Shown here piece by piece: positions 1-8,389 of a stretch of DNA of 50,062 nucleotides (its first letter is position 1; every line of letters starts with the position of its first letter). The position numbers and the translations under genes are program-made. The DNA is from 2-01-FULL-40-13 sp964433155. Its GTDB lineage: Bacteria > Patescibacteriota > Microgenomatia > UBA1406 > GWC2-37-13. The stretch covers positions 1 to 50,062 of the forward strand of contig CAYSQE010000010.1 of NCBI GenBank assembly GCA_964433155.1, given 5' to 3'. A model generated the notes under the pieces. It saw nothing but the letters and a program-made list of their open reading frames with translations, had not been told where the DNA came from and searched no databases.

Positions 1-69
1 GATAAAAACAACCTGAAGTATCGATTTCATACAACCATATATTTCAATCAACCTAGTTAGTAGAATTCG

Positions 70-936
70 TTAAGCTTTTGCAGACTTTATTTTATTGAGA
101 ATAAACCATCCAATGACGGTGAACAAAAGCAATCTCAAAAAAGGAATCTGCACATGAATATTTAAAGCGCTAAGAATCAAGAAAAAGGGAGCAATTATTG
201 TGGCTAAATGTAGATCGATCTGATAAGCTCTTCCATACGTTAGTGGGTACATAATCATTCGCGACACAGCATATAAAACTAACGCTGAAAATACAAGATA
301 GACAAGTTGGGTAATGGTAAGAAATATAAAACTACCAGCAAATAGAAAGGGTATCAAAAATAGTGGTAGGAATTTTAAGAAGGGAAGAAACTTATTGACT
401 ATTCCTTTTACAAAGTTTTGATTGATCGTGACATTATTTATTTTTTCAAGCGAAACAGTCTCTATTCTTCCATTATCTTTATAGTAAGAAAGATAACTTC
501 TTGTAAGTAAGGCATATGTTTGATATTTCTTCATGTCCTCAACTGATGCATTTGTATCAATAACTAAAATGTTTTTAATCTTGTCTGACCGTGCTCCTTG
601 GACTTTGTCGAGTTCTTCAAATGTCTTCTCCACTCTTTCTAAGTGAATAACGTATGGTTCTTGGACGTTGGTAGAGACAACTCCTTTATTTATCTTCACT
701 TCTAACTCTGCCGGATACACTTTCACAAGAACCTGTGGAATACGGGTGAGAAATTCATTGAGTGGAATCAAGATCTTTACCGAAGTAACCGCAGTTACTA
801 TGATGGATAGAAGAAACGAATAAAATAAAAAATATTTTAAACTAAAACTGAATGGGGCTTTTAGTACATCGCCATAATACGAAGCTGAGCTGAAGCTATT
901 TTTAAGAACATGAAAGAAAGTTTTAAGGTAACTCAT
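70..936 (-). CDS. DUF1189-like integral membrane protein
   Basis: A 288-residue membrane protein. One hydrophobic segment lies near residues 33-55, followed by a roughly 130-residue polar domain and then several hydrophobic segments from about residue 185 to the C-terminus. This layout (one N-terminal helix, extracytoplasmic domain, C-terminal helical bundle) and the wording of the N-terminus match DUF1189 proteins of Firmicutes and CPR bacteria, whose function is unknown. The ATG is chosen because a perfect TTGACA-17-TATACT promoter ends 10 nt upstream, giving an almost leaderless transcript. The assignment to DUF1189 is from memory of the family pattern. Confidence 0.72.
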   Translation of the reverse strand: MSYLKTFFHVLKNSFSSASYYGDVLKAPFSFSLKYFLFYSFLLSIIVTAVTSVKILIPLNEFLTRIPQVLVKVYPAELEVKINKGVVSTNVQEPYVIHLERVEKTFEELDKVQGARSDKIKNILVIDTNASVEDMKKYQTYALLTRSYLSYYKDNGRIETVSLEKINNVTINQNFVKGIVNKFLPFLKFLPLFLIPFLFAGSFIFLTITQLVYLVFSALVLYAVSRMIMYPLTYGRAYQIDLHLATIIAPFFLILSALNIHVQIPFLRLLLFTVIGWFILNKIKSAKA

Positions 937-946
937 TATACAGATG

Positions 947-975
947 AGTATATGCCAACACTATCCCCCTGTCAA
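947..975 (-). promoter_or_regulatory. Sigma70-type promoter for the DUF1189-like gene
   Basis: On the minus strand TTGACA (970-975), a 17-nt spacer and TATACT (947-952) are seen. The predicted transcription start falls only about 3-4 nt before the ATG at 936, so the mRNA would be nearly leaderless. Confidence 0.7.
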
Positions 976-1047
976 CAGGCCATACCTAGGTAACCTGCCA
1001 GATGGTAAATTGGATCGTGCCTTTATAACAATCCCATCAAGTAAGAT

Positions 1048-1245
1048 TCACTTACGACCCAATTGTCTTAACCAAGTTGATATGAAACTCAAAAACTTTA
1101 ATCTCCTACTTTGTTCTAATTCGATTTTTTCCTTGTGTAACTTTTCCTGCCATGATGGAGGCAACTTAGCATGATTTCCTAACCCGTCTCTATACCAAGA
1201 TTGCGGTTCTTCCCATTGTCCTGTTTTTTTTGATTCGTTTTCCAT
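1048..1245 (-). CDS. Small hypothetical protein
   Basis: A 65-residue ORF, charged and rich in Trp, Glu and Lys, with no signal peptide and no recognised domain. The ATG at 1245 is preferred over a GTG five codons upstream. It lies 23 nt downstream of the stop of the larger gene ending at 1269 on the same strand, so the two are probably cotranscribed. I do not recognise it. Its short length makes it only moderately secure. Confidence 0.45.
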   Translation of the reverse strand: MENESKKTGQWEEPQSWYRDGLGNHAKLPPSWQEKLHKEKIELEQSRRLKFLSFISTWLRQLGRK

Positions 1246-1268
1246 ATGGTTTATTATCACCGCCTTTC

Positions 1269-2342
1269 TTAATTAACTTCAAAAACAAGCTCAATAATAT
1301 CTTGTTGTCCTGCATCAAATACCGACTCTTCTATAAATCCCTCATTCATACTGCCTTTTGATAAACCTGTGACTATTTGCTCTTTAAGCTCTTTTGGGAT
1401 ATACAAATCAACAAACAAAACGGGTCTATCATAACTTCTTGACTCTAAAACTGTGTATTCTCTCTTAGACTGCTCCTGAAGAATTTCTTTAATCTCAACG
1501 AGAGCATTATCTAGATCATTTTTTTCTGTAAGCTGGACAATAAGAGTCGATGGATTATCTTCGTTATGAAGAGTGGTAAATCGCCAACTACGATAGCCTT
1601 GATCCCAAGAAAAATGTGGAATTCTATCGAAATCTGTAGGCATCTGGTTTCGTATGCCTGACCACTTAGAAAAATAAGAGCTATTCTGTAATATATAAAG
1701 AGTCTCAAGATCCTCATGCACCTCTTGTGAAAAATCACTCCTCTCCTCTATCATCCAAGGAAGAACATTCCTAACAGTTTCTTTTAGACTTCTTTGTTCA
1801 TTCCATAATATTTCCTCAAATCCTATAACGAAATTGTGCCTCATACCTTCAACTCCATAATAGTGCTCAAGCATTAAACCATACCCTTCAATAAGAAGTG
1901 CTGCGATGATATGACCTGGGTACCTCAAATTTTTGACATATCCCCATTCACCTGAGTCGATAAGCCCAGCAATTGTGGTAAAAATCTTAGAAGCTACTGA
2001 ACTCAATCCCAACTCATTTGGATCATCGGTTTTCTGCATCCCTCTCTCAAGTGATATAAGTCTTGCTAAAGAAGGTAGCGGTCCTATGTCTGGAATCTTA
2101 TCACTAAGTGGTAAAAGTGCTATTTTCAAGCGTGGAACTCCACCATAATAATTCGGATCAACTTGCTCTTGACCTTTGATCAAGCTTTGAAATCTATCCC
2201 TTACAATTTCAAAACTTGTTAACTGTTGTTTAAACACACTGTAGTCAAAAAGCTCCCCACAAGCTTCTCTCATATTTGGGTAGCGATGAGCAAACGCTTG
2301 CATCCCCCTATGTTTCAGATATCGTGCTTGAGATGTTTCCAT
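1269..2342 (-). CDS. Hypothetical soluble protein
   Basis: A 357-residue protein from the ATG at 2342; the open frame extends 65 codons further upstream but that part has unlike composition and runs across the promoter region of the divergent TrmB gene. It has no signal peptide or membrane helices and a balanced, alpha/beta-like composition. No known motif is recognised. It is divergent from the TrmB-type regulator at 2476, with about 130 bp between starts, so that regulator may control it. Function unknown. Confidence 0.7.
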   Translation of the reverse strand: METSQARYLKHRGMQAFAHRYPNMREACGELFDYSVFKQQLTSFEIVRDRFQSLIKGQEQVDPNYYGGVPRLKIALLPLSDKIPDIGPLPSLARLISLERGMQKTDDPNELGLSSVASKIFTTIAGLIDSGEWGYVKNLRYPGHIIAALLIEGYGLMLEHYYGVEGMRHNFVIGFEEILWNEQRSLKETVRNVLPWMIEERSDFSQEVHEDLETLYILQNSSYFSKWSGIRNQMPTDFDRIPHFSWDQGYRSWRFTTLHNEDNPSTLIVQLTEKNDLDNALVEIKEILQEQSKREYTVLESRSYDRPVLFVDLYIPKELKEQIVTGLSKGSMNEGFIEESVFDAGQQDIIELVFEVN

Positions 2343-2433
2343 AGATATGAAAATAATAACCCGTAGTATTTTATGCCATAGGTGGTTTTCTCTCAACTTG
2401 TTGTCCGTTTGGTGAACAAAATTGCTTTTATAT

Positions 2434-2462
2434 TTGAATTGATATGAAAGCTTTGATATAAT
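2434..2462 (+). promoter_or_regulatory. Promoter of the TrmB-type regulator
   Basis: TTGAAT (2434-2439), a 17-nt spacer and TATAAT (2457-2462) precede the ATG at 2476 by 13 nt, implying a leader of about 6-7 nt. Confidence 0.6.
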
Positions 2463-2475
2463 TAATGTCCTAAAT

Positions 2476-3258
2476 ATGGACAATAAAATGCTCTTATCCT
2501 TTCTCAAGGAACTTGGGCTCACAAATGAAGAAGGCAAAATCTATGAGATATTAGTAAAAAAAGGGGCACAAACTACCCTTGAGCTTTCTCGTGCTACGGA
2601 AATCAATAGAACGAGAGTTTATCGCTTACTTGATAAGTTAAAAAGGCACGGACTACTTGAGGAGATCGTTGAAGAAAACAAACGCTTGGTGAAAACAGCA
2701 CCACTTCATCAACTCGATTTGTTGATAAAACAACAGGAGTTAAAAGCGAACCTCTTGAGAGAAACTTTCCCCAATATCACTTCATTCATCTCCACTTCCT
2801 TAGAGACTACTCAACCTGGGACACGCGTCATATTTCACAAAGGCAAAGAAGGTATCAAACAAATGATCTGGAACGTGTTATCTGCAAAAAAGGAATGTGT
2901 GGGATATACATTTAGAAGGATAGAGGAAGTTGTGGGAGAAAAGTTTAGCTTACAGTGGAGAGAGGAGTTTGTAAAAAGAGGTCTTCGATTTAGAGATGTA
3001 TTTTCCGATGAATATTTAAAAAGTTTAAAAACAGGAAAAGAAACTACAAAAACAGAATGGAAAAACAATTTTAAAGGAAGATATATAAAAAGATCAATTT
3101 TAGATATTAATCATCAGGTAGACATTTATAATAATGTTACCGGAATATATAATTGGCATGAAGGTGAGGTTTTTGGAGTCGAAATCTACAATGAGAAAGT
3201 AGCATCGATGCAAAAACAGCTATTTGAGATTATCTGGAAAATGGCAAAAAAAATTTAA
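2476..3258 (+). CDS. TrmB-family transcriptional regulator
   Basis: A 260-residue protein. Residues 1-80 form a winged helix-turn-helix of TrmB type: the stretch LGLTNEEGKIYEILVKKG is followed by a helix pair around INRTRVYRLLDKLKRHGLL. A short coiled region (about 80-105) leads to an effector-like C-terminal domain of 150 residues that resembles the phospholipase-D-like domain common in CPR TrmB proteins. It would act as a cytoplasmic DNA-binding repressor or activator. The divergent gene at 1269-2342 is the nearest candidate target. The ligand is unknown. Confidence 0.85.
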   Translation: MDNKMLLSFLKELGLTNEEGKIYEILVKKGAQTTLELSRATEINRTRVYRLLDKLKRHGLLEEIVEENKRLVKTAPLHQLDLLIKQQELKANLLRETFPNITSFISTSLETTQPGTRVIFHKGKEGIKQMIWNVLSAKKECVGYTFRRIEEVVGEKFSLQWREEFVKRGLRFRDVFSDEYLKSLKTGKETTKTEWKNNFKGRYIKRSILDINHQVDIYNNVTGIYNWHEGEVFGVEIYNEKVASMQKQLFEIIWKMAKKI

Positions 3259-3286
3259 TTGACCCTACAAACAAATACTATACAAA

Positions 3287-3688
3287 TCAGCTCTTATCAA
3301 AAATTATCTTTCCTTCTTTCTGCTTAAATGTGACTTCGAAAAAATCAAACACATCTGTTCTTCCCAAAAGTGGTGGGACTTCTTCAATCAAAGCCCAACC
3401 AATTTGTACGATTAACTCTTCTTTTCCAATTCTCATTTTATTTTTAGTGTAGATAATACGCACAGTTCCTCTGATCCCCCCTATTTCTTTAATTTTTTTC
3501 TCATCAAGAGTAAACCCTAACAATTTTCCTAAAGAAAGAGGAATGAGTGTAATATCTGCTCCTGAATCAATATAGGGATTAAACTTTATCCATGAATTTG
3601 ATTTTGTTTGAAGATATACTTCCGCAACTGGCCTCGAGATTTTTTCTCCACTTGCAGTAACCTCGACTTTATATTTAAAGGTAATCAT
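3287..3688 (-). CDS. Retropepsin-like (clan AA) aspartic protease
   Basis: A 133-residue protein with the single-domain aspartic protease signature: YIDSGADITLIP near residues 39-50 carries the catalytic Asp in the usual D-S/T-G-A context, and the flap and C-terminal strand motif PPLLGRTDVFDFFEV (about 107-121) is typical of this clan. Such proteins act as dimers, each chain giving one Asp. No membrane helix is seen, so it is probably cytoplasmic. Its start overlaps the upstream DUF5678-like gene by 14 nt, indicating translational coupling. The substrate is unknown. Confidence 0.82.
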   Translation of the reverse strand: MITFKYKVEVTASGEKISRPVAEVYLQTKSNSWIKFNPYIDSGADITLIPLSLGKLLGFTLDEKKIKEIGGIRGTVRIIYTKNKMRIGKEELIVQIGWALIEEVPPLLGRTDVFDFFEVTFKQKEGKIIFDKS

Positions 3689-3911
3689 GAAAAGAAAGTT
3701 GGAGAACCAACATTTGTTTTTCGGGAACTTTAGCTAGTGAAATCTCTACTTCTTTTACTTTCTTGACAGCTTTTTTATAGACTTTTTCGGCGTCTTTACC
3801 ATGAGCTACAATTCTATCTTTTGCAATTGCAATCCATTCCCCTTTGTATTTTGAGGTGTCGGTTTTTATAAAGAAATCGTAATTCGCTGATGGGCTAAAT
3901 TGTTTAGACAT
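3675..3911 (-). CDS. DUF5678-like small protein
   Basis: A 78-residue protein. The segment KYKGEWIAIAKDRIVAHGKD followed by a Lys-rich helix resembles DUF5678 domains, which are often encoded beside retropepsin-like genes. The ATG at 3911 is chosen because an extended -10 (TGT then TATAAT, 3918-3923 on the minus strand) ends 6 nt upstream. An ATG six codons earlier overlaps the stop of the transporter gene as TAATG and is an alternative. The gene overlaps the protease gene downstream by 14 nt. Confidence 0.72.
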   Translation of the reverse strand: MSKQFSPSANYDFFIKTDTSKYKGEWIAIAKDRIVAHGKDAEKVYKKAVKKVKEVEISLAKVPEKQMLVLQLSFHDYL

Positions 3912-3928
3912 ATTAATATTATAACACA

Positions 3929-4711
3929 TTACTTAATCTGAAAAAGGGTGCCGATGAAATAGCCAACAAAGGCAGAGACCATCCCGATCACCATCATCTC
4001 TATCCCCTGCCTCAAAAAATTTCTGCCAATGGTTTTTTTTGCTTTGTAAAATCCGACTACAAATAATGTGAGTGCCGAGACAACAAGTGCCACTAATTGG
4101 GCCGGCTTAAGGGAAAGAAAGAAAAATGGAGTAAGCGGGATAAATGAACCAACTATCGCAGAGATCCCAACGATTATACCTTTGGGTATCGCATCTTTTC
4201 TGTCAATCGGCTCTAATTTTAGCTCTTGCTCCATCATCACGTTTAACCATACCTCTTTATTTGAGGTGATCTTCTCAACAATCTCATCTAAAATCTCTCC
4301 TTTAAAGCCATAATTTTCATACAAAGCTCTCACCTCTTCCCTCTCCCCCTCTGGAACATGTTCGATCTCCCATTTTTCCCGCTCATATTCCGATTGATAA
4401 TAATCAGCCTCGGCTATCTTTGAGGTGTAGGCAACCGCAGCCATCGATATACTCTCGGCAAAAGCAGCGGCTAGTCCGGCGATGATGACGATTTGATTTG
4501 ATGAAGTAGCCGCTGCTACGCCTAAAATTATGCCTAAAACATTTACAAGTCCATCCTGTCCTCCTAAAATAATTTCAGGCAGTGTAAAGCCGTTGAGATG
4601 TGCTTCCCGATGGTGAATATCTTTATGGACTGCACCCACTATATGGGCTTTCTTTATAGCCTCTGGATCATGATTAAGAAATGCCTTGCGAGCATTATCA
4701 ACTCGAGACAT
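3929..4711 (-). CDS. VIT1/CCC1-family metal transporter
   Basis: A 260-residue integral membrane protein. After an acidic/His-rich N-terminus (HKDIHHREAH near 28-37), the motif GGQDGLVNVLGIILGVAAA (about 50-69) is the hallmark first helix of the VIT1/CCC1 iron and manganese transporters. A cytoplasmic metal-binding loop rich in Glu (about 100-170) precedes three C-terminal helices. The family moves Fe2+ or Mn2+ out of the cytoplasm, usually by proton antiport. Length matches the family. Confidence 0.88.
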   Translation of the reverse strand: MSRVDNARKAFLNHDPEAIKKAHIVGAVHKDIHHREAHLNGFTLPEIILGGQDGLVNVLGIILGVAAATSSNQIVIIAGLAAAFAESISMAAVAYTSKIAEADYYQSEYEREKWEIEHVPEGEREEVRALYENYGFKGEILDEIVEKITSNKEVWLNVMMEQELKLEPIDRKDAIPKGIIVGISAIVGSFIPLTPFFFLSLKPAQLVALVVSALTLFVVGFYKAKKTIGRNFLRQGIEMMVIGMVSAFVGYFIGTLFQIK

Positions 4712-4743
4712 ATTCTTTGATTATACCTTACAAGCGTAGGAGG

Positions 4744-5205
4744 TTATTTGTAGTATTCCCTTACCTGGAAAAGAATGTAGAGAGAAAGAAGAGTTCCGAT
4801 AAGAAGTCCTCCGAGATTAAATGTGACTAAGTTTTGGATCCCGCCAACAAGCGCTGCATAAAATACTAGATTCCAGGCTCCCTTTGTTCGTTTAAATAGT
4901 CCTGGTATAGCCATTGCCTCTAATACAAGTTGGATTCCTGACAAAACAAGGGTCAAGATATAATTTGTGCCGGCGGTCATCCCACCCATAAAACTCAAAG
5001 GTGCAAGAAGCGCGCCTAGACCAAAAACTGCAAGAACTAAGGGTAGTGTCAAAATCAAGATAATAAGAGTCACCCACGGAGCGAACTTTACTATGACCTC
5101 CTTAAAGTTAGCTGGTATTGCTGGAGCTTTTTTGACTAAATATTCTGCAAGAAGATTTTCTAGTTTAGCAAGATATCCTTTGAAGTCTGAGCTCTTCGTT
5201 TCCAT
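4744..5205 (-). CDS. Four-helix membrane protein of unknown function
   Basis: A 153-residue protein with an amphipathic N-terminal region (1-45) and about four hydrophobic segments from residue 46 to 148. The Gly-rich segments around FGLGALLAPLSFMGG suggest packed helices. I recall similar proteins in CPR genomes without an assigned function. It sits upstream of and in line with the VIT1-like gene with a 32-nt gap, so joint transcription is possible. Confidence 0.7.
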   Translation of the reverse strand: METKSSDFKGYLAKLENLLAEYLVKKAPAIPANFKEVIVKFAPWVTLIILILTLPLVLAVFGLGALLAPLSFMGGMTAGTNYILTLVLSGIQLVLEAMAIPGLFKRTKGAWNLVFYAALVGGIQNLVTFNLGGLLIGTLLSLYILFQVREYYK

Positions 5206-5412
5206 TACTTAAAAGCTTAGTATATGTTTTTTTATTTGTCAACGGCATTTTTGAGGCATTTTTGAGTCATAAACCTAAAGAAAGAAACAGAATGAAGCTT
5301 AAGCAAATTTTATCCTATAGCTAGAATTTTTCCTCGATAAAATAACTTAAACAATAATAACTTTTAATATTGTTGAGAGTCCTTAATCCTAATTGGATAT
5401 TTGAGTTTAAAT

Positions 5413-5565
5413 TTATTGCGTCATCCTTGCAGCATACATAAGAAGAAGCATCGCTGTCACGATGATAAAAACTACTCCCAGCTGCATTACCGGACTTAGT
5501 TTTGTACCAGTTCTACTTACACCATGCCTCGTAGAACTTACTGCTCTTTTTTTTCGTCTTGACAT
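5413..5565 (-). CDS. 50-aa single-pass membrane protein
   Basis: A short ORF missed by common length cut-offs. It starts MSRRKKRAVSS, a strongly basic N-terminus, and has one hydrophobic helix (about residues 29-46, LGVVFIIVTAMLLLMYAA), so it should insert with the N-terminus in the cytoplasm. A good TTGACA-17-TATGCT promoter lies 30 nt upstream on the same strand, which supports it as a real gene. Function unknown. Confidence 0.62.
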   Translation of the reverse strand: MSRRKKRAVSSTRHGVSRTGTKLSPVMQLGVVFIIVTAMLLLMYAARMTQ

Positions 5566-5595
5566 GTAGATCATTATAAACTTCTATTAAAAACT

Positions 5596-5624
5596 AGCAT
5601 AGAGGAACTTAAAATTTTTGTCAA
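5596..5624 (-). promoter_or_regulatory. Promoter of the 50-aa membrane protein
   Basis: Minus-strand TTGACA (5619-5624), 17-nt spacer, TATGCT (5596-5601). The predicted leader is about 24 nt. Confidence 0.6.
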
Positions 5625-5660
5625 GAGGAAAAAAAGGAAAAAAGGAAAAAAATTGGGCAC

Positions 5661-5690
5661 TTGACAAAGTTAAACCTTTTGCTCTATTAT
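5661..5690 (+). promoter_or_regulatory. Promoter of the NPF/Cys-rich module
   Basis: TTGACA (5661-5666), 18-nt spacer and TATTAT (5685-5690). The ATG at 5699 is 8 nt after the -10 box, so the transcript would start at or within about 2 nt of the start codon. Confidence 0.65.
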
Positions 5691-5698
5691 GAAACAAT

Positions 5699-5980
5699 AT
5701 GGTTGAAGTGAAGTCTGACCTTCCCAAGCTCGAGCAAAGCATCCATCACCACCGCATAGCAGTCTTCTCGATAATAGCTTTCCTCATCGTTCTTACCATT
5801 GCAATTATTGTCCTCTCAAAATCTCTAATTCCACAATCTTCCACTATTCCAACTCAATCCACTTCTAAAAAAGAACCGGATGTACTCATGAAAACAGAGT
5901 ATGAAAACCCGTTTGCTAAAAACGCACAATATGTCAACCCGTTTTCCCAATATAAAAACCCATTTGACAGGCTCAAATGA
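5699..5980 (+). CDS. NPF-motif single-pass membrane protein
   Basis: A 93-residue protein: a short charged N-terminus, one transmembrane helix (about 20-43), a Ser/Thr/Pro linker, then a tail with three spaced NPF tripeptides (ENPFAK, VNPFSQ, KNPFDR). Its TGA stop overlaps the ATG of the following Cys-rich gene (ATGA, 5977-5980), so translation is coupled. A similar NPF-tailed membrane protein at 17224-17466 also precedes a paralogous Cys-rich gene. Inference: the pair works together at the cell surface, the NPF protein perhaps as anchor or sorting partner. No known family is recognised. Confidence 0.8.
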   Translation: MVEVKSDLPKLEQSIHHHRIAVFSIIAFLIVLTIAIIVLSKSLIPQSSTIPTQSTSKKEPDVLMKTEYENPFAKNAQYVNPFSQYKNPFDRLK

Positions 5981-7530
5981 TAGATAAAACTTTTAAACTC
6001 TTTAGCCTCTTGTTTTTTTCCCTCATCATTTTGTTATTAATACCTCCTGTTTTTGCGCAAGAAACTCCGGAAGAAATAGCTCAAAAATATGGCGTTACTT
6101 TTCCTATAGCCGAACTTGGCGGCTGTGAGAACTACTCCGATTGTCGAGAATACTGCGAAGACCCTATAAATCAAAACGCCTGCATTGCTTTTGCCAAAGG
6201 CAAAGGTTTTTACGAAGAAGGACGGTTTGAGCAAGAACAAGAGATTGTAGAGGCTGCAAAATCAGAGCTTGGCTGCACTGATAGAAGCACATGCCTGGCA
6301 TTCTGCCAAAAAGAAGAAAACTTTGAACGATGCGATAACTTTGCCAAAAAACATAAACTTGAAGGTGGACACATAGAAGATCCGGGCAAACAGCAAATTT
6401 TGCAAAAAGCTCAACAGGTCCTTGGATGCGATTCTTATCAATCATGTAAATCGTTGTGTGAACAAGAGAAAAACAGAGAAAAATGTGACAATTTTGCCAA
6501 ACAAGTTGGCCTTCGCGGCGGAGAGATTCGACAGGGGCCGGGAGGTTGTACATCAGAGGAAACGTGCAAAGCATTTTGCAGCGACCCCAACAATTACCAG
6601 ATCTGTCAAGGTTTTAGCCAAGGAAGCGGCGGAAGATTTGTTGGCCCAGGCGGTTGCAATAGCGAAGCATCCTGTCGAGCCTACTGTCAAGAACATCCCC
6701 AAGAATGTGAATATGGAGCTGGCCAAGAGCCAGGAAGCTATAATCCTCAAGAAATGTGCCTTCGCACCTCAAGCTGTAAATGGGAAAACAATACATGTCA
6801 ATGTGGATTTTATGGAAATCCTGAAGAGTCACAACGAAAGTCTGAAGAATATGCAAAGTACTGCCGGGAAAATCCAGAAAAATGTAAACCTGGCCAGATG
6901 GGCGGATTCGACAGTATTGAAGAGCGGAAAAAATTCGAGTCGTACTGCCAAGAAAATCCAGAACGCTGCAAAACAGACTCTCAAAACGCACCTCCCTCCT
7001 ATCCTAGTCCACAAAATACCTCAGAATGTCCCGCCGGCTACTATAGAGGTCCGGGGGGTTATTGCACACGTCTTGAACAAAGTCAAGAGGCCTGGAACTG
7101 TACTCAGCAAGGAAAATACTGGGATGGTTCAACCTGTCGGGACAGCTCTTCGGGGGGAGGAGGAATTTATCCTACTTCACAGTACAATCCTGCCGACGAG
7201 TGTCAAAAAAATTCAAACTGCCGGTGGGAGAATAATACGTGCCAGTGTACGTCATCAGGATCTAACCCTAGCCCTGATCCAATCCAAGCCTGTCAAAGCC
7301 AGTCTGGCTGTCGATGGGAAGACAACACGTGTAAATGCGAAAGTTCCTCTGGCACTAGCGGAGGAACTAGCGGAAGTTCTGGAGAAAGTCCACAAGATAT
7401 GTGTAATAAAACTTCTGGCTGTAGTTGGGTTGATAACACGTGTAAATGCTCGCAGGTGCAAGGCGCAGCTACATCGCCTACTAGTTTTCTTAACTACGTA
7501 AGACTTTTATTTCCTTTCCTGTTCAAATAA
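5977..7530 (+). CDS. Large secreted Cys-rich repeat protein
   Basis: A 517-residue protein with a signal peptide (hydrophobic 9-26, cleavage likely after PPVFA). The first half holds repeats of the form GGC-x5-C-x2-YC-x7to8-C-x2-FA; the middle has GPGGC units; the second half has at least four units of the form C-x-W-x2-NTC-x-C (for example CKWENNTCQC, CRWEDNTCKC, CSWVDNTCKC) separated by Gly/Ser/Pro linkers. The regular Cys spacing implies many disulfides outside the cell. A short hydrophobic C-terminus (about 504-517) may aid retention. It is coupled to the NPF protein upstream. Proteins like this recur in Microgenomates; a role in adhesion or surface structure is inferred. Confidence 0.85.
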   Translation: MIDKTFKLFSLLFFSLIILLLIPPVFAQETPEEIAQKYGVTFPIAELGGCENYSDCREYCEDPINQNACIAFAKGKGFYEEGRFEQEQEIVEAAKSELGCTDRSTCLAFCQKEENFERCDNFAKKHKLEGGHIEDPGKQQILQKAQQVLGCDSYQSCKSLCEQEKNREKCDNFAKQVGLRGGEIRQGPGGCTSEETCKAFCSDPNNYQICQGFSQGSGGRFVGPGGCNSEASCRAYCQEHPQECEYGAGQEPGSYNPQEMCLRTSSCKWENNTCQCGFYGNPEESQRKSEEYAKYCRENPEKCKPGQMGGFDSIEERKKFESYCQENPERCKTDSQNAPPSYPSPQNTSECPAGYYRGPGGYCTRLEQSQEAWNCTQQGKYWDGSTCRDSSSGGGGIYPTSQYNPADECQKNSNCRWENNTCQCTSSGSNPSPDPIQACQSQSGCRWEDNTCKCESSSGTSGGTSGSSGESPQDMCNKTSGCSWVDNTCKCSQVQGAATSPTSFLNYVRLLFPFLFK

Positions 7531-7531
7531 A

Positions 7532-8056
7532 TTATTTCTCCTCGCCACACGCTTCGCTCTTCCTCCCGACCTCTTCTATCCTTCTTCGACTAACCTGCCT
7601 TTTTAATTTTTCTTTAGTATTCTCAATTCTCCCAATAAATATTACAAGGCTATGATACGGTTTTATAGAATAATCTAGAATACCATCTACTTTCTTGTCA
7701 TCAATATACCCTTCTACTGGCTTTGAAGGATCGATTTTAAAGTGAATATTTTGCAATAAATCTTTCCATCTTGCTCCTTCAGCCTCTATATGGACAACGT
7801 CTCCCGCATTATCATGTAAATGGGCTTTTTCTATTTGTTCAGTCTCTTCATTTTCTTTAGTATCCTCTTTACTACAAGGTTTTATAAACATATACTTTAC
7901 ATCAGAAAAATCCTGAAGTTTGCCATCAACGTAGATCTGAAACCCAGCGTGATAGTGGACTTCTTCTTTTTGTTTAAAAAGAGCTTTAAAACCAAAAAAT
8001 AGACTCACGAGCACAACGATACCGACTCCTATTAAAATCACTAATTTCTTTTTCAT
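7532..8056 (-). CDS. Membrane-anchored EVHYHAGF-type protein
   Basis: A 174-residue protein from the ATG at 8056, with an N-terminal helix (about 5-25) and an extracytoplasmic domain marked by EVHYHAGFQIYVDGKLQDF, a single Cys (IKPCS), AHLHDNAGDVVHIEAEG and WKDLL. Related CPR proteins are sometimes annotated as disulfide isomerase-like, but only one Cys is in the conserved core here, so I leave the function open; the His-rich motifs suggest metal binding. It overlaps the upstream gene by ATGA. A diverged paralog lies at 37113-37646. The C-terminal 30 residues are unusually basic. Confidence 0.75.
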   Translation of the reverse strand: MKKKLVILIGVGIVVLVSLFFGFKALFKQKEEVHYHAGFQIYVDGKLQDFSDVKYMFIKPCSKEDTKENEETEQIEKAHLHDNAGDVVHIEAEGARWKDLLQNIHFKIDPSKPVEGYIDDKKVDGILDYSIKPYHSLVIFIGRIENTKEKLKRQVSRRRIEEVGRKSEACGEEK

Positions 8057-8220
8057 TTTCTCATCATATCTAAGGCAACAGAAACGACCATCAAGACTAC
8101 CCCTAACCACAGTATGCTAAGAGATGGAACAAGCGCTGTGAGTGTTATACCTAGCCCCAGGCCAAAAAGACTGTGCATCAAAGCATGGGGTGTAAAACAC
8201 TCTTTCATTTTTGCATCCAT
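8053..8220 (-). CDS. Small two-helix membrane protein
   Basis: A 55-residue protein. The start at 8220 is fixed by a strong Shine-Dalgarno (AAGGAGGTGATAAAT before ATG); the longer open frame upstream is not supported. Two hydrophobic segments (about 14-30 and 33-50) follow MKECFTPHALMHSLFG, where Cys and His may be functional. The stop overlaps the next gene's start (ATGA), so both form one operon. Function unknown. Confidence 0.7.
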   Translation of the reverse strand: MDAKMKECFTPHALMHSLFGLGLGITLTALVPSLSILWLGVVLMVVSVALDMMRK

Positions 8221-8389
8221 ATTTATCACCTCCTTCCAATCGGGTTTAACTATGCTATTTTGCATTGATCTGCATACCTCTACTTTATCATAAAAAATAC
8301 CAAACTCTTTTTTATCCAAGTCATCTACTACAACTGGTTTTCTGGGGAGGAAAGAAGACAAAAAAAATAAATTCATTAATTACTTTCAC

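Noticed and set aside
2343..2537. N-terminal extension of the gene ending at 1269
   Set aside because: It would cross the promoter of the divergent TrmB gene and its composition is unlike the rest of the protein.
6422..7501. A 359-residue frame inside the Cys-rich gene
   Set aside because: It is a frame-shadow: the other frame has a signal peptide, regular Cys repeats and ATGA coupling to its partner, while this one has none of these.
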